A DNA stretch of 64,000 bases from Metabacillus dongyingensis (lineage in GTDB: Bacteria > Bacillota > Bacilli > Bacillales > Bacillaceae), in assembly GCF_019933155.2 (NCBI RefSeq), contig NZ_CP082944.1, forward strand, positions 374,001 through 438,000, written 5' to 3'. Shown here piece by piece: positions 1 to 7,497 of the stretch (position 1 is its first letter; every line of letters starts with the position of its first letter). The notes below the pieces were generated by a model that worked only from the letters and a program-made list of their open reading frames with translations, did no database searches and was not told the DNA's origin. The position numbers and the translations under genes are program-made.

Positions 1-693
1 ATTTATTGTCATGAACTACGGAGACTAATATAACTGACCTCTTCGCTGCCAGCGTGGAAAGTGAAATTTTCTATAGTTTTCTAGTGTGTCCTAAAATGGC
101 TTTATATCTAGGTTTTAAGGGGTATATAAGATTTGAGATTACGAATAATAAAAAACTTAGGGAAGCCAGAGTATGATCAGCTGCAACAAACCGGAAAAGC
201 GATCTTCTCCAATGCCGCAACGCGGCATGAGTGTCTATCATAAAAACCGAAAGAGGCAAGATAACGGTTCTCTTGCTTTTTTCTGTTTTTGTTGAGATAG
301 GGCCATGAGATGCACGTGCTTCACCTGTGCTTCATGTGCTGAATTCATTTGCTTACTATTTCACAAAAATGTTCACAAACTCTCGATATTTTAGTGACTT
401 AAATCACAAGGGAGTTTCAGCAAAAGTTAAAATAAGAGTTTAATCATTAATTAACAAACACAAATTAGGAGTTTAAGTTGTTAAGAGGTTAATTAATCAT
501 CCGCATGTACAAGAGAAATTCCTTAAGTTTCTAAGAACAATAAAAAAACAAGGAAAATTTTCGACGACTTCAAACTGATTCTATTTAAGTGTCAACTTGG
601 ATTGTTGAAGTATGAATGAAAATACCGAACAGTGGCTGTTGCCGTTCGCTGAACAAATCAAAATTTTATTAATATTTTTCCTAAAAAAAACCA
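1..693. other. Gene-poor left edge
   Basis: No convincing complete gene is seen. A short open stretch on the plus strand (TTG 133 to TAA 241, 36 codons) ends just before a terminator-like hairpin and could be the tail of a decayed gene, but I recognise no family in it. The rest, 285-693, is AT-rich with no clear coding signal; it lies downstream of the minus-strand catalase gene. Confidence 0.4.
256..283 (+). terminator. Rho-independent terminator
   Basis: GCAAGA at 256-261 pairs with TCTTGC at 271-276, followed by a run of six or more T. It reads on the plus strand and so would end transcription of something entering from the left edge or of the short ORF remnant at 133-243. Confidence 0.5.
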
Positions 694-1584
694 TTATAAA
701 TTATCCATTAGACGTTTTTTGATTAATTCATAATCATCCCTAGTAATACCAGGAGCAAATTCTTCAGGTAATTCCTCTAAGTCTGGAATTGGTCCGCCTT
801 CAGGAGTACCAATTTTCACTTCAAGCGGTTGCCCATTTTCCGGATTTGTTCCTTTCCAAATCATTCCGATATCCCTGTATTCTGTTTCGCTCCATGTGAA
901 TAGCACATTGCTTAAGCCTTTTTCTATGAACGGTCTGGCATAATCAAATTTTGAGTTATCAAGATTTGGAACTGGAAGCATTTTCGTCAAGTCTACCCCT
1001 GTAGCAATTTCGATTGCTTTCGCATAGGCGAGAATATGTGTTCCTCCACGAACAAGTAAATACCCAATCATGGTTCTAGCAACTGGGTTATCAGTCATCT
1101 CATAAACTCTCATTTTATGTGTACGTGCACCAATCTCTAGAAAAAAGTTATGTGTTAAATCTAAAACCAGATTTCCGCTATTAAAAACATTATCACCAGT
1201 CCAAGGTCTTCCCATTGAATCACCTGGTATAGCCGTTTGAGCTGTAGAAATAAAATGGTGGGTGTTTCTCGCATCCTTCCCATTTTGAAGTGGAGTGATA
1301 TCCGGATTCCCTGGAAAAGTATTACCTACCGATAACAAATTAATCGTATTAGAAACAAGTTCTACATGACCAAATTCTTCTGCCGTAATGCTTGCCACTA
1401 ACTCATAGAATGGTTTTAGCTTTTTTTTATTTCTGAAGTTAAAAGACTGAAACATATAGTTATTTAAGGTAGACATCTCCCCAAACTTGCCACCCAAGAG
1501 CTCTTGTACTGCTGCTGCAGCATTCATATCGCCGTGTGCGGGTATAGGAAGTTCAATTGCCAATTTATTTATTCTTTTAAACAT
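694..1584 (-). CDS. Manganese catalase (YdbD/CotJC type)
   Basis: Non-haem dimanganese catalase that converts hydrogen peroxide to water and oxygen. The 296-residue length matches the long YdbD-type family. Di-Mn ligand pattern visible: Glu36 in GEMSTL, the EEFGH helix (Glu70/His73), then a second Glu near 154 (FFLEIG) and a His near 187 (GGTH). The start has a strong site (GGAGGGG) just upstream, and the gene lies 24 bases after the small DUF2642-type gene at 1609-1818, so the two probably form one transcript. In Bacillaceae such catalases are often made in the mother cell and sit in or on the spore coat; the neighbours here (YuzF-like, cupin, ferritin-like) fit that, but no sporulation promoter was verified. 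Confidence 0.93.
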   Translation of the reverse strand: MFKRINKLAIELPIPAHGDMNAAAAVQELLGGKFGEMSTLNNYMFQSFNFRNKKKLKPFYELVASITAEEFGHVELVSNTINLLSVGNTFPGNPDITPLQNGKDARNTHHFISTAQTAIPGDSMGRPWTGDNVFNSGNLVLDLTHNFFLEIGARTHKMRVYEMTDNPVARTMIGYLLVRGGTHILAYAKAIEIATGVDLTKMLPVPNLDNSKFDYARPFIEKGLSNVLFTWSETEYRDIGMIWKGTNPENGQPLEVKIGTPEGGPIPDLEELPEEFAPGITRDDYELIKKRLMDNL

Positions 1585-1608
1585 TATTTCCCCTCCACTT
1601 CCTTTTTG

Positions 1609-1818
1609 TTAACCAGGAAAAACCCAAATAATTTGCTGGGTACGAATAAAAAAGGGAGTTCCGTTAGATTCGACAACAATGTGATCTGGCAATACATTTT
1701 TCAAGGAGCCACGAACGCTACCTCTTATGGTTTGAACAGTAACCATTTTACCAACAATGGTTGTTAATGTCTGATAAACATAGGGATCATAAAAGCTTAA
1801 CAGGTTGTTGTTTGTCAT
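1609..1818 (-). CDS. DUF2642 family small protein (YuzF-like)
   Basis: Sixty-nine residues. The segment VTVQTIRGSVRG followed by DHIVVE and FFIRTQQIIWV is the pattern I know from YuzF-like DUF2642 proteins, small Sm-like beta-barrel proteins found in spore formers and often linked to the spore surface. Preceded by AGGAGG with seven bases before ATG. It is the first gene of a probable two-gene operon with the manganese catalase. Molecular role unknown; placement in the spore layer is an inference from context. Confidence 0.75.
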   Translation of the reverse strand: MTNNNLLSFYDPYVYQTLTTIVGKMVTVQTIRGSVRGSLKNVLPDHIVVESNGTPFFIRTQQIIWVFPG

Positions 1819-2105
1819 TTAGATCCTCCTATTCTAAAGTCATTCTTACTGAGTATATGTTTCTCGATATGAAAAAAGACTGAAAAATAACAGTTCAATT
1901 TGACTCTTTTTGTTAAATACTATCCTGAAAATAATAAACGGCAATAGCACATTTTTGGCATACGAAACTAGACCTAGCAATACCCAATTTTAAAAAATGG
2001 ACCTAGGCATGACTAATCTAATCCTTTTATGTACGAATTTACGCTCGATATGGGATTGGACAATCCCCCCAGTGCAAACTCAATCGGTCTTCTGGTTGAT
2101 TTTTA

Positions 2106-2459
2106 TTATTTGCAAGATGAGCCTGGCTTTGAGCATGAATGTTTAAGAAATTGATCACCAATAAATTTTTCTGCCCATATTGCAGCTCTCATGATAAAGG
2201 AAAAGGTATCCTTTCCCTTTTCAAGCCCCATGTTAACCAAACCTATAGGAATATTGTCATCATTCATGATATCCGGATCAAAGCCTGCTCCCGCCAACGC
2301 ATCGCGCATTTGTTTATTTACACTCTGGTCAGCCGTGCTGATAATAATTATAGAACTGTTAAAAGGATTGCCGGCTGTTCCTCCTTGAGTATTTTCAGTC
2401 CAGATATTGAAATTATTTAATTGATCACCGAGGCTTGCAAAAATAGCGTGATAAAACAT
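2106..2459 (-). CDS. Hypothetical protein, 117 aa
   Basis: I do not recognise the family. The protein begins with a hydrophobic stretch (MFYHAIFASLGDQ) but has no clean signal peptide or TM segment, and ends in a Cys-rich, Lys-rich tail (HSCSKPGSSCK). A well-placed GCAGGAGATG site lies upstream of ATG 2459. It stands alone on the minus strand between the catalase pair and the cupin gene. The Cys/Ser-rich C-terminus resembles small spore surface proteins, but that is only a resemblance. Confidence 0.6.
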   Translation of the reverse strand: MFYHAIFASLGDQLNNFNIWTENTQGGTAGNPFNSSIIIISTADQSVNKQMRDALAGAGFDPDIMNDDNIPIGLVNMGLEKGKDTFSFIMRAAIWAEKFIGDQFLKHSCSKPGSSCK

Positions 2460-2813
2460 TTTTCGGCATCTCCTGCCGTTACAGTCCTTTCCAGCTTTAT
2501 TTTCAACAAACCCAAGGTAGCTCCGAAAACCGAAGTAAGCAGCTGGTGGAGGTGTCTGTCCGATTAATACAACAGCCTCAAATAACAGATTCCGTTTTGG
2601 AGTGCAAAACTTAAAACAGGAGTCTATTTAGCATTACAACACAGAAAAACTCGTCAAATTTGACGAGTTTTTTGAATTTGATTTGATTGGCTTATTGTTA
2701 TTTAACTCTTCAACAAAAGCCCACGATTGTTGAATACATCCCTTAAATGTGTTGCTCCAGTTACAAAAAATTATTATAAAAGAATAGCAACCGATTGGTG
2801 AAATCTGAATGCT
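2460..2813. other. Intergenic, terminator only
   Basis: Apart from the hairpin at 2645-2674 I see no gene or RNA signal here. Confidence 0.5.
2645..2674. terminator. Bidirectional terminator
   Basis: A perfect palindrome, AACTCGTCAAATTTGACGAGTT, lies between A and T runs, so it can work in both directions. On the minus strand it would end the cupin gene before the next minus-strand gene at 2459. Confidence 0.75.
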
Positions 2814-3611
2814 CTACATTTTTTTGCTTTGCTGTAGAAGTTTGGATTCTCCTGTACGTTCCCATTCTTCTACTGTTTCATATGCTTTTTCAGGAAAATA
2901 TCCTTTTCCAACAAGAACTCCCATTAGAATAAATTCTTGAAGAATGTGTGTCATATTAATTCCTCTTTTAACGTCTTCCAAGCCTTCTTTTACCAAAAAT
3001 TCCGTATATCTTATCCATTCATCTGGAGTCCTTCCAAAAACTACTGTATTTCCTTTACTATAGCCTTCTTCTGCAGCCATTGCATCTGCTTTAGTCCTAT
3101 GAACAGTACCAAATGGATGGTTTGGTGGGGCATATATCGAGTATAGTTTTAAAGGGACATTTCCTGTATTTGTGACATTGTGCCACATTCCAGCCGGGAT
3201 AATAATGGCAGAGTCATCAAAAATTCTCCTTTGAAAACTTAAATTATCTCTACCTTTGCCCATTTGTACAATTCCCTGACCTTGTTCAACTCTTAAGAAT
3301 TGATCAACGTTAGGATGCATTTCCAAACCAATATCTTCACCAATATTGAGACTCATTAGTGTAACTTGCAAATGATTACCGGTCCATATTGCTGTACGAT
3401 ACGTATTGTTTTGCTTGGTGGCTTCATTGATATTTATAACAAATGGGTTTGCTCCATAATCTTTTACCATAATCCTATTATGACCATAAGATGACCGATA
3501 CGAACCAAATGTCTTATTAGGATCAGCCCAATAATCTGTAGGGTTCCTGTAAGTATGCATTGGTACATTCACATAATAAGGATATGGATACATATAGGCT
3601 GCACAGTACAT
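2814..3611 (-). CDS. Cupin domain protein with Tyr/Pro-rich head
   Basis: The 265-residue protein opens with a Tyr-rich segment (YMYPYPYYVNVP) followed by a central cupin barrel: motif 1 has GLEMHPNVDQFLRVEQGQG and motif 2 has PAGMWHNVTN. One His in each motif plus the Asp/Gln positions make a plausible metal site. A related cupin is common in Bacillus near manganese catalase and spore-surface genes; exact activity unknown. ATG 3611 is preferred to the in-frame GTG at 3629 because GAGG/AAGGG lies upstream only of ATG. The Tyr/Pro-rich head is typical of spore coat and exosporium proteins. Confidence 0.8.
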   Translation of the reverse strand: MYCAAYMYPYPYYVNVPMHTYRNPTDYWADPNKTFGSYRSSYGHNRIMVKDYGANPFVININEATKQNNTYRTAIWTGNHLQVTLMSLNIGEDIGLEMHPNVDQFLRVEQGQGIVQMGKGRDNLSFQRRIFDDSAIIIPAGMWHNVTNTGNVPLKLYSIYAPPNHPFGTVHRTKADAMAAEEGYSKGNTVVFGRTPDEWIRYTEFLVKEGLEDVKRGINMTHILQEFILMGVLVGKGYFPEKAYETVEEWERTGESKLLQQSKKM

Positions 3612-3920
3612 TTTCCTCAATCCCTTCACATTAATTAATTATTATTTACAAATTATCCTATGTACTGTAGGAGAGGAGTGTACTTGACCGAATGTATCTT
3701 TAAATTAAAGAAACATCTTCTTTATCGATTTTAACCTATTTTAAAGTTCTTACATCCATTGTGTTTTTACTTCTGAATGACATCTTTGTGTATCCAAGGT
3801 ACATTTTGATTCCTTTTTTATACACTATTAAGAGAATAATTTGGAGTTTAGAGCTCCACAACCATAACATCTGTTCAGCAGCAGGAAAGGAAAAGAATTT
3901 AGGAGGTGGAAATACAATCA

Positions 3921-4418
3921 ATGTATGTAAAAAATTTTTTCTTCCATAATCAAGCCCCTTATCATAAATCATTGGTAAGACAAAATGCTAATGACTATGG
4001 AGCCAAAGGTGCTTTAAATGCCCCAACATTAACTTTACCTCAGATGTTAAACTATGCTTTACAAGACGAATTTCTTGCTCAAGCTAGATATAATAATATT
4101 CTTTTAAACTTTGGATATATACGTACATTTGCCCAAATCCAAGAAGCTGAATTAAGGCATATTAGTGCTTTACTTCCTCTTTTTGAACGATATCAAGTAC
4201 TTAAGCCTGAAGACATTTCAAGAATGTTTGTTACTACCCCAGAAACAATAAAAAACGCTTTTGCTTCTGGAGTACAAGGTGAGAAAGAGAATATAAGTAT
4301 GTATAATAAATTTCTTTCTTTAAATCTTCCAACGGATGTAAGAACTGTATTTACACAGTTAAGAAATGCATCAATGAATCATTTGAATGCATTCGAAAGA
4401 GGCTTATCCCGAAATTAG
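3921..4418 (+). CDS. Ferritin-like (DUF2202-type) protein
   Basis: A four-helix, ferritin-like fold is suggested by two repeated helix pairs: ALQDEFLAQARY, then EAELRHISAL, then GVQGEKENISMY and a last helix with MNHLNAFERGL. The ExxH motif ELRH and the acidic residues D-E-F in helix 1 would bind metal. ATG 3921 is chosen because AGGAGGTGG sits 11 bases upstream; the in-frame GTG at 3906 lies inside that ribosome site. 165 residues. Together with the catalase and cupin nearby it suggests metal or peroxide handling in the spore. Enzymatic activity not known. Confidence 0.78.
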   Translation: MYVKNFFFHNQAPYHKSLVRQNANDYGAKGALNAPTLTLPQMLNYALQDEFLAQARYNNILLNFGYIRTFAQIQEAELRHISALLPLFERYQVLKPEDISRMFVTTPETIKNAFASGVQGEKENISMYNKFLSLNLPTDVRTVFTQLRNASMNHLNAFERGLSRN

Positions 4419-4468
4419 GTCATTTTTGCAAAAAATATACCCTTTGTGTTTTCGATGGAATTCATATG

Positions 4469-4492
4469 GATAACCTTCCTTTGAAGGTTATC
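4469..4492 (+). terminator. Hairpin after the ferritin-like gene
   Basis: A perfect ten-base stem, GATAACCTTC with GAAGGTTATC, and a four-base loop lie 50 bases after the stop codon. The following tract (TATAATTATTCTT) is only weakly T-rich, so it may end or protect the transcript. Confidence 0.55.
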
Positions 4493-4610
4493 TATAATTA
4501 TTCTTATGATATTTCCAATTGATTACTCATTACCTATTCCATAATATGTCACAATTGTTGAACACAAGTTAAATACTAATCTTCAACTAACTGCCACTAT
4601 AGTTGAATAA

Positions 4611-4642
4611 GAAAAACGCTTTACCTCTTATTGAAGTAAAGC
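4611..4642 (-). terminator. Terminator for the 4733-5155 gene
   Basis: Read on the minus strand, GCTTTAC pairs with GTAAAGC and is followed by GTTTTTCTT. It lies about 90 bases downstream of the minus-strand gene's stop. Confidence 0.65.
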
Positions 4643-4732
4643 TACCCGTTTGTTTAATTGTAATTCTTCACATTCAACCCCTATTGTATTGATGTCATTA
4701 ATAATGCACGATACACATTTCTAATGGGGTAA

Positions 4733-5155
4733 TCATTTGTTCCAATATGCTTTTGCTTCCTTCTCAAGAACTTTTAACCTTTTATAATAATCAGGAAATT
4801 CGTTAAGATGAGCCAATGCAATTTTTCCGGTAATTAGAGGGTCATCCCCAGTAACATTAGTTTGGCTGGATAGTTTACCGTGTTCAAGTTCAGTATTTAC
4901 TCCCATCCAAAACTCATCTAAATCAAACTTACTTTTAGTAAAGTCAATACCTAAAAGTAAAGCTATTGCTGCTGCTTCCTCTTTTGAAAAGCTAGTTCTG
5001 ATCCTATTAAAACTATTCAATGCAATATTATTAGATGTAAACTTTGTTGGATATTTGTTAAGTAAATTTCTATTTGATAAATGAGTGAAATCCATATCAT
5101 AGTTATAATAATTAAGGCAGTGATTCATATACGGAAAATTATTAAAGTAGTACAC
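4733..5155 (-). CDS. DUF5661-like protein, about 140 aa
   Basis: The C-terminal half (residues about 60-140) has the pattern I associate with DUF5661: SKEEAAAIALLLGIDF, then FDLDEFWMGVNTELEHG, then ITGKIALAHLNEFPDYY. This conserved module is small, mostly helical and of unknown function. The Tyr/Asn-rich head is variable. The best start is GTG 5155, seven to eight bases after AGGAG. The gene is monocistronic with its own terminator. Confidence 0.6.
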   Translation of the reverse strand: MYYFNNFPYMNHCLNYYNYDMDFTHLSNRNLLNKYPTKFTSNNIALNSFNRIRTSFSKEEAAAIALLLGIDFTKSKFDLDEFWMGVNTELEHGKLSSQTNVTGDDPLITGKIALAHLNEFPDYYKRLKVLEKEAKAYWNK

Positions 5156-5440
5156 ATAATTCACTCCTAAAACAGTAGTTATCAATACCATATGTAAATT
5201 ACTGATTTATGAGCTTGTATTTAACTTTTATAAAATGATTATGGAGCAATATGAACGATATGTTACTCTTTACCTTATCCTAAAATTCTGAGGGGCATCT
5301 GCCTTAACTTTTAAATTATATAGCTTAAAAATCTAAGTTTTAAATTCAGGAATCAATCCGATGTAGATGTAGAAACTATTTCAAATGATAAAAAGATAAA
5401 TTAGTAATAGATCATGAAGTATTTGGTTATATAAATAAAT
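5156..5440. other. Intergenic between DUF5661-like gene and cstR
   Basis: AT-rich with no coding signal. It carries the upstream parts of two divergent promoters only. Confidence 0.4.
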
Positions 5441-5485
5441 TTGACATAATGGACAAGGTTAAGTAATATACCCATATAGGTATTA
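5441..5485 (+). promoter_or_regulatory. cstR promoter with CstR operator 1
   Basis: TTGACA at 5441-5446, a spacer of exactly 17 bases and TAATAT at 5464-5469 form a near-consensus sigma-A promoter. The operator ATACCC-ATAT-AGGTAT (5468-5483) overlaps the -10 box, so bound repressor would block polymerase. The same operator occurs at 5817 and 6090, which supports autoregulation. Confidence 0.85.
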
Positions 5486-5503
5486 TTGCAAGGAGGTGCT
5501 GGT

Positions 5504-5767
5504 TTGGAATATACACAAGAAATGAAAAATCGTTTAAGAAGAATTGAAGGCCAAATTCGTGGTGTCTTGCGCATGTTAGAAGAGGATCAAGACTGTAAAG
5601 CCGTTATCACCCAGCTTTCTGCCTCACGAACCGCTATTGATCGTACGATTGGATTAATTGTCGGCACGAACCTTGAACAATGCTTGCGTGATCAAATGGA
5701 AAACGGAGAAAAAATGAACTCCGATCTTGTAAAAGAAGCCGTTCAGCTTCTTGTAAAAAGCCGCTAA
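5504..5767 (+). CDS. cstR: CstR persulfide-sensing repressor (CsoR/DUF156 family)
   Basis: Small all-helical DUF156 repressor of 87 residues. TTG 5504 is chosen as start because AGGAGGTG lies five bases upstream; this start also places the two cysteines at positions 31 and 60, the numbers known for CstR. Copper-sensing CsoR proteins have a His four residues before the second Cys; here that position is Asn (TNLEQC), so copper binding is unlikely and persulfide/tetrasulfide bridging between Cys31 and Cys60 is the expected switch. It heads a sulfur-relay operon and has three matching operators in the next 650 bases, so it likely represses itself and the downstream genes until sulfane sulfur accumulates. 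Confidence 0.92.
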   Translation: MEYTQEMKNRLRRIEGQIRGVLRMLEEDQDCKAVITQLSASRTAIDRTIGLIVGTNLEQCLRDQMENGEKMNSDLVKEAVQLLVKSR

Positions 5768-5768
5768 T

Positions 5769-5805
5769 ATCTGTCATAAGCATCGTCTGTTGACAGATTT
5801 TCTTT
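5769..5805 (+). terminator. cstR terminator overlapping the next promoter
   Basis: ATCTGTCA (5769-5776) pairs with TGACAGAT (5791-5798) and is followed by TTTCTTTT. The 3' arm contains the -35 box TTGACA (5790-5795) of the next promoter, an unusually compact arrangement. Confidence 0.65.
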
Positions 5806-5832
5806 TATCATTTAATATACCCCTATGGGTAT
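5790..5832 (+). promoter_or_regulatory. Second promoter with CstR operator 2
   Basis: TTGACA at 5790, 17-base spacer and TAATAT at 5813-5818 repeat the cstR promoter design. The operator is the most perfect copy: ATACCC-CTAT-GGGTAT at 5817-5832, again over the -10 box. It drives the broken hesB-like gene and probably reads on into the rhodanese operon. Confidence 0.85.
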
Positions 5833-5854
5833 AACGGGGGTGGAGGTGACAGTT

Positions 5855-5995
5855 TTGGATATTACGGAAAAAGCGATCAAGTACATTCAAGAAAAATCTG
5901 TTGCTCCATATAATGTGAGAATTTTCATTGCTGGTTTTGGCTGGGTGTTGCCCTGGATGGGGGCACTTAAGCAAGTCATTCATAGAACCATATGA
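5855..5995 (+). pseudogene. HesB/IscA-like gene remnant
   Basis: TTG 5855 with GGAGGTGA upstream opens a 46-codon frame. Its first half, DITEKAIKYIQEK and then VRIFIAGFG, matches the start of small HesB-like (IscA-type) proteins, whose next residues are normally a Cys or selenocysteine followed by GGP and LGLALDE. Here the frame continues with unrelated residues, while another frame encodes LGVALDGG at the expected place. So the gene has at least one small deletion and a frame change, and the C-terminal part is gone. It keeps a full promoter, operator and ribosome site. Confidence 0.6.
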
Positions 5996-6085
5996 AAGAT
6001 GCCATTATAGATTTAAATAAATATTTTTTATGAAGGAACTTAGAGTAAGAAGTAAAATTGCAGTGTGCTAAATTTTTTTAGATTT

Positions 6086-6105
6086 TAATATACCTATACG
6101 GGTAT
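6086..6105 (+). promoter_or_regulatory. CstR operator 3 upstream of the rhodanese operon
   Basis: ATACCT-ATAC-GGGTAT at 6090-6105, overlapping a TAATAT -10-like box at 6086-6091. No good -35 is found at 17 bases, so this may be a weaker promoter or an extra operator controlling read-through from the promoter at 5790. Confidence 0.75.
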
Positions 6106-6150
6106 AAGTATTTCGTATCATGAGTTTTGTAAGAGAGGGGGTAATAAACT

Positions 6151-6453
6151 GTGTCTTTTAAAACTATTGAACCACAAGAAGTTGAACGTTTAATTAAAGA
6201 CGGAATTCAATTAAACCTAATTGATGTTCGTGAAAACGATGAAGTAGCTCAAGGTATGACACCTACTGCGAAACATATCCCGCTAGGGGAAGTTCCTTAC
6301 CATATGAATGAATTAGATCAATCAACAGAATATATCATGGTTTGCCGCTCTGGTAAACGTAGTGAAAAAGCGTGCAGCGTTTTAGCTGCCAACAACTTCA
6401 AGGTCATTAACATGACCGGTGGCATGCATAACTGGAATGGTGAAATTAAATAA
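6151..6453 (+). CDS. Single-domain rhodanese sulfurtransferase
   Basis: A 100-residue rhodanese fold. The active-site loop is CRSGKRS (Cys near residue 65), and the fold signature LIDVRENDE and GGMHNWNG are intact. It moves sulfane sulfur from a persulfide donor to an acceptor such as cyanide, thiol or the TusA and DsrE carriers made next door. Starts at GTG 6151 after AGAGGGGG. First intact enzyme gene of the CstR-controlled operon; 23 bases separate it from the following TusA-rhodanese gene. Confidence 0.92.
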   Translation: MSFKTIEPQEVERLIKDGIQLNLIDVRENDEVAQGMTPTAKHIPLGEVPYHMNELDQSTEYIMVCRSGKRSEKACSVLAANNFKVINMTGGMHNWNGEIK

Positions 6454-6476
6454 AGACAATACGGAGGTTTTAACAA

Positions 6477-7055
6477 ATGAGTATTAAAGTAGATCAAGTT
6501 TTAGACTGTAAAGGACTTTCTTGTCCAATGCCGATTGTACGCACGAAAAAAGCAATGGATCAGCTTGAAGCGGGTCAAGTCATTGAAGTTCAGGCAACAG
6601 ATAAAGGTTCATTGGCTGATATTCAAGGATGGGCTAGAAACACAGGAAACCAATATCTAGGTACAAAGGAAGAGGGAGATGTTCTTAAACACTATTTAAG
6701 AAAAGCAAACCCTGGTGAAGGAAAAGAAGCAGCAAAGTTTGAGCATACGATTCAAAACGATGAATTAGAAAAAGCTTTGGCTGAGAATAAAGACGATATG
6801 ATTCTGCTTGATGTGAGAGAACCCGCAGAATATGAGTTCAAACATATACCTGGGGCAGTATCTATTCCTTTGGGAGAACTTGAAAGCAAATTAGACACAC
6901 TTGATAAAAACAAAGTAATCCATGTGATTTGCCGTACTGGCTCAAGAAGTGATATGGCTGCACAAATCTTATCTGAAAAAGGTTTTGAGCGTGTAAAAAA
7001 TGTATTGCCTGGAATGTCAGAATGGATTGGAACAACTGAAGCAGGAAACCAATAA
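6477..7055 (+). CDS. TusA-rhodanese fusion protein
   Basis: Two domains in 192 residues. Residues about 5-75 are TusA-like, with the sulfur-carrying Cys in CKGLSCPMPIV. Residues about 90-188 are a rhodanese with active loop CRTGSRSD and LLDVREPAEYEF. The fusion lets a persulfide formed on the rhodanese Cys pass directly to the TusA Cys. Its TAA stop overlaps the ATG of the following (frameshifted) dsrE gene as TAATG, a sign of translational coupling. Counterparts occur in the B. subtilis yrk cluster. Confidence 0.93.
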   Translation: MSIKVDQVLDCKGLSCPMPIVRTKKAMDQLEAGQVIEVQATDKGSLADIQGWARNTGNQYLGTKEEGDVLKHYLRKANPGEGKEAAKFEHTIQNDELEKALAENKDDMILLDVREPAEYEFKHIPGAVSIPLGELESKLDTLDKNKVIHVICRTGSRSDMAAQILSEKGFERVKNVLPGMSEWIGTTEAGNQ

Positions 7056-7451
7056 TGGCTAACAAAACTGCAAATTATCGCAAGTAACGGAAGTGCTTTT
7101 GACGCATACAAGGTATTCAACATCGCAACAGCTGCAACATCTGCAGATTACGAAGTAACGATTTTCTTCACATTTGAGGGCTTGAACTTAATTCATAAAG
7201 AAGGCTATAAAAACTTGCCGCTTCCAGCAGGAAAAGAAAATATTGCTGAAGGATTTAAAGCAGCAAATGTTCCTTCAATTCCGGAACTGGTTGAAATGGC
7301 TGTAGAAATGGGCGTTAAAATCATCGCATGTCAAATGACGATGGACGTTATGAACATGAAAAAAGAAGACTTTATCGATGGAATTGACGTTGGCGGAGCG
7401 ATGATGTTCTTAGATTTCGCAAAAGATGCAAACATGACATTAACTTTTTAA
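7055..7451 (+). pseudogene. DsrE-family sulfur carrier gene with a one-base frameshift
   Basis: The DsrE-like product is complete from KLQIIASNG to the end (IIACQMTMDVMNMKKEDF contains the conserved Cys), but the only well-placed ATG (7055, coupled to the previous stop) reads MANK and then TAA at 7085. Removing one A from the AAAA run at 7064-7067 restores MANKLQIIASNG in a single frame. No other ATG, GTG or TTG exists in the correct frame before 7182, where a TTG would give a truncated protein. The rest of the frame is undamaged, so this is either a sequencing error, a very recent mutation, or rescued by slippage. A second, intact dsrE follows at 8973. Confidence 0.8.
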
Positions 7452-7497
7452 TAATAATTTTTTAGAATAAATTATACCTGGGGAGGTATTTAGTAAA

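Noticed and set aside
3736..3972. Minus-strand 78-codon frame upstream of the ferritin-like gene
   Set aside because: It overlaps that gene's ribosome site and start and has no ribosome site of its own.
5504..5767. Copper-sensing CsoR with a copZ-copA operon
   Set aside because: The His of the Cys-His-Cys copper site is Asn here, and all following genes are sulfur-transfer genes, none copper export genes.
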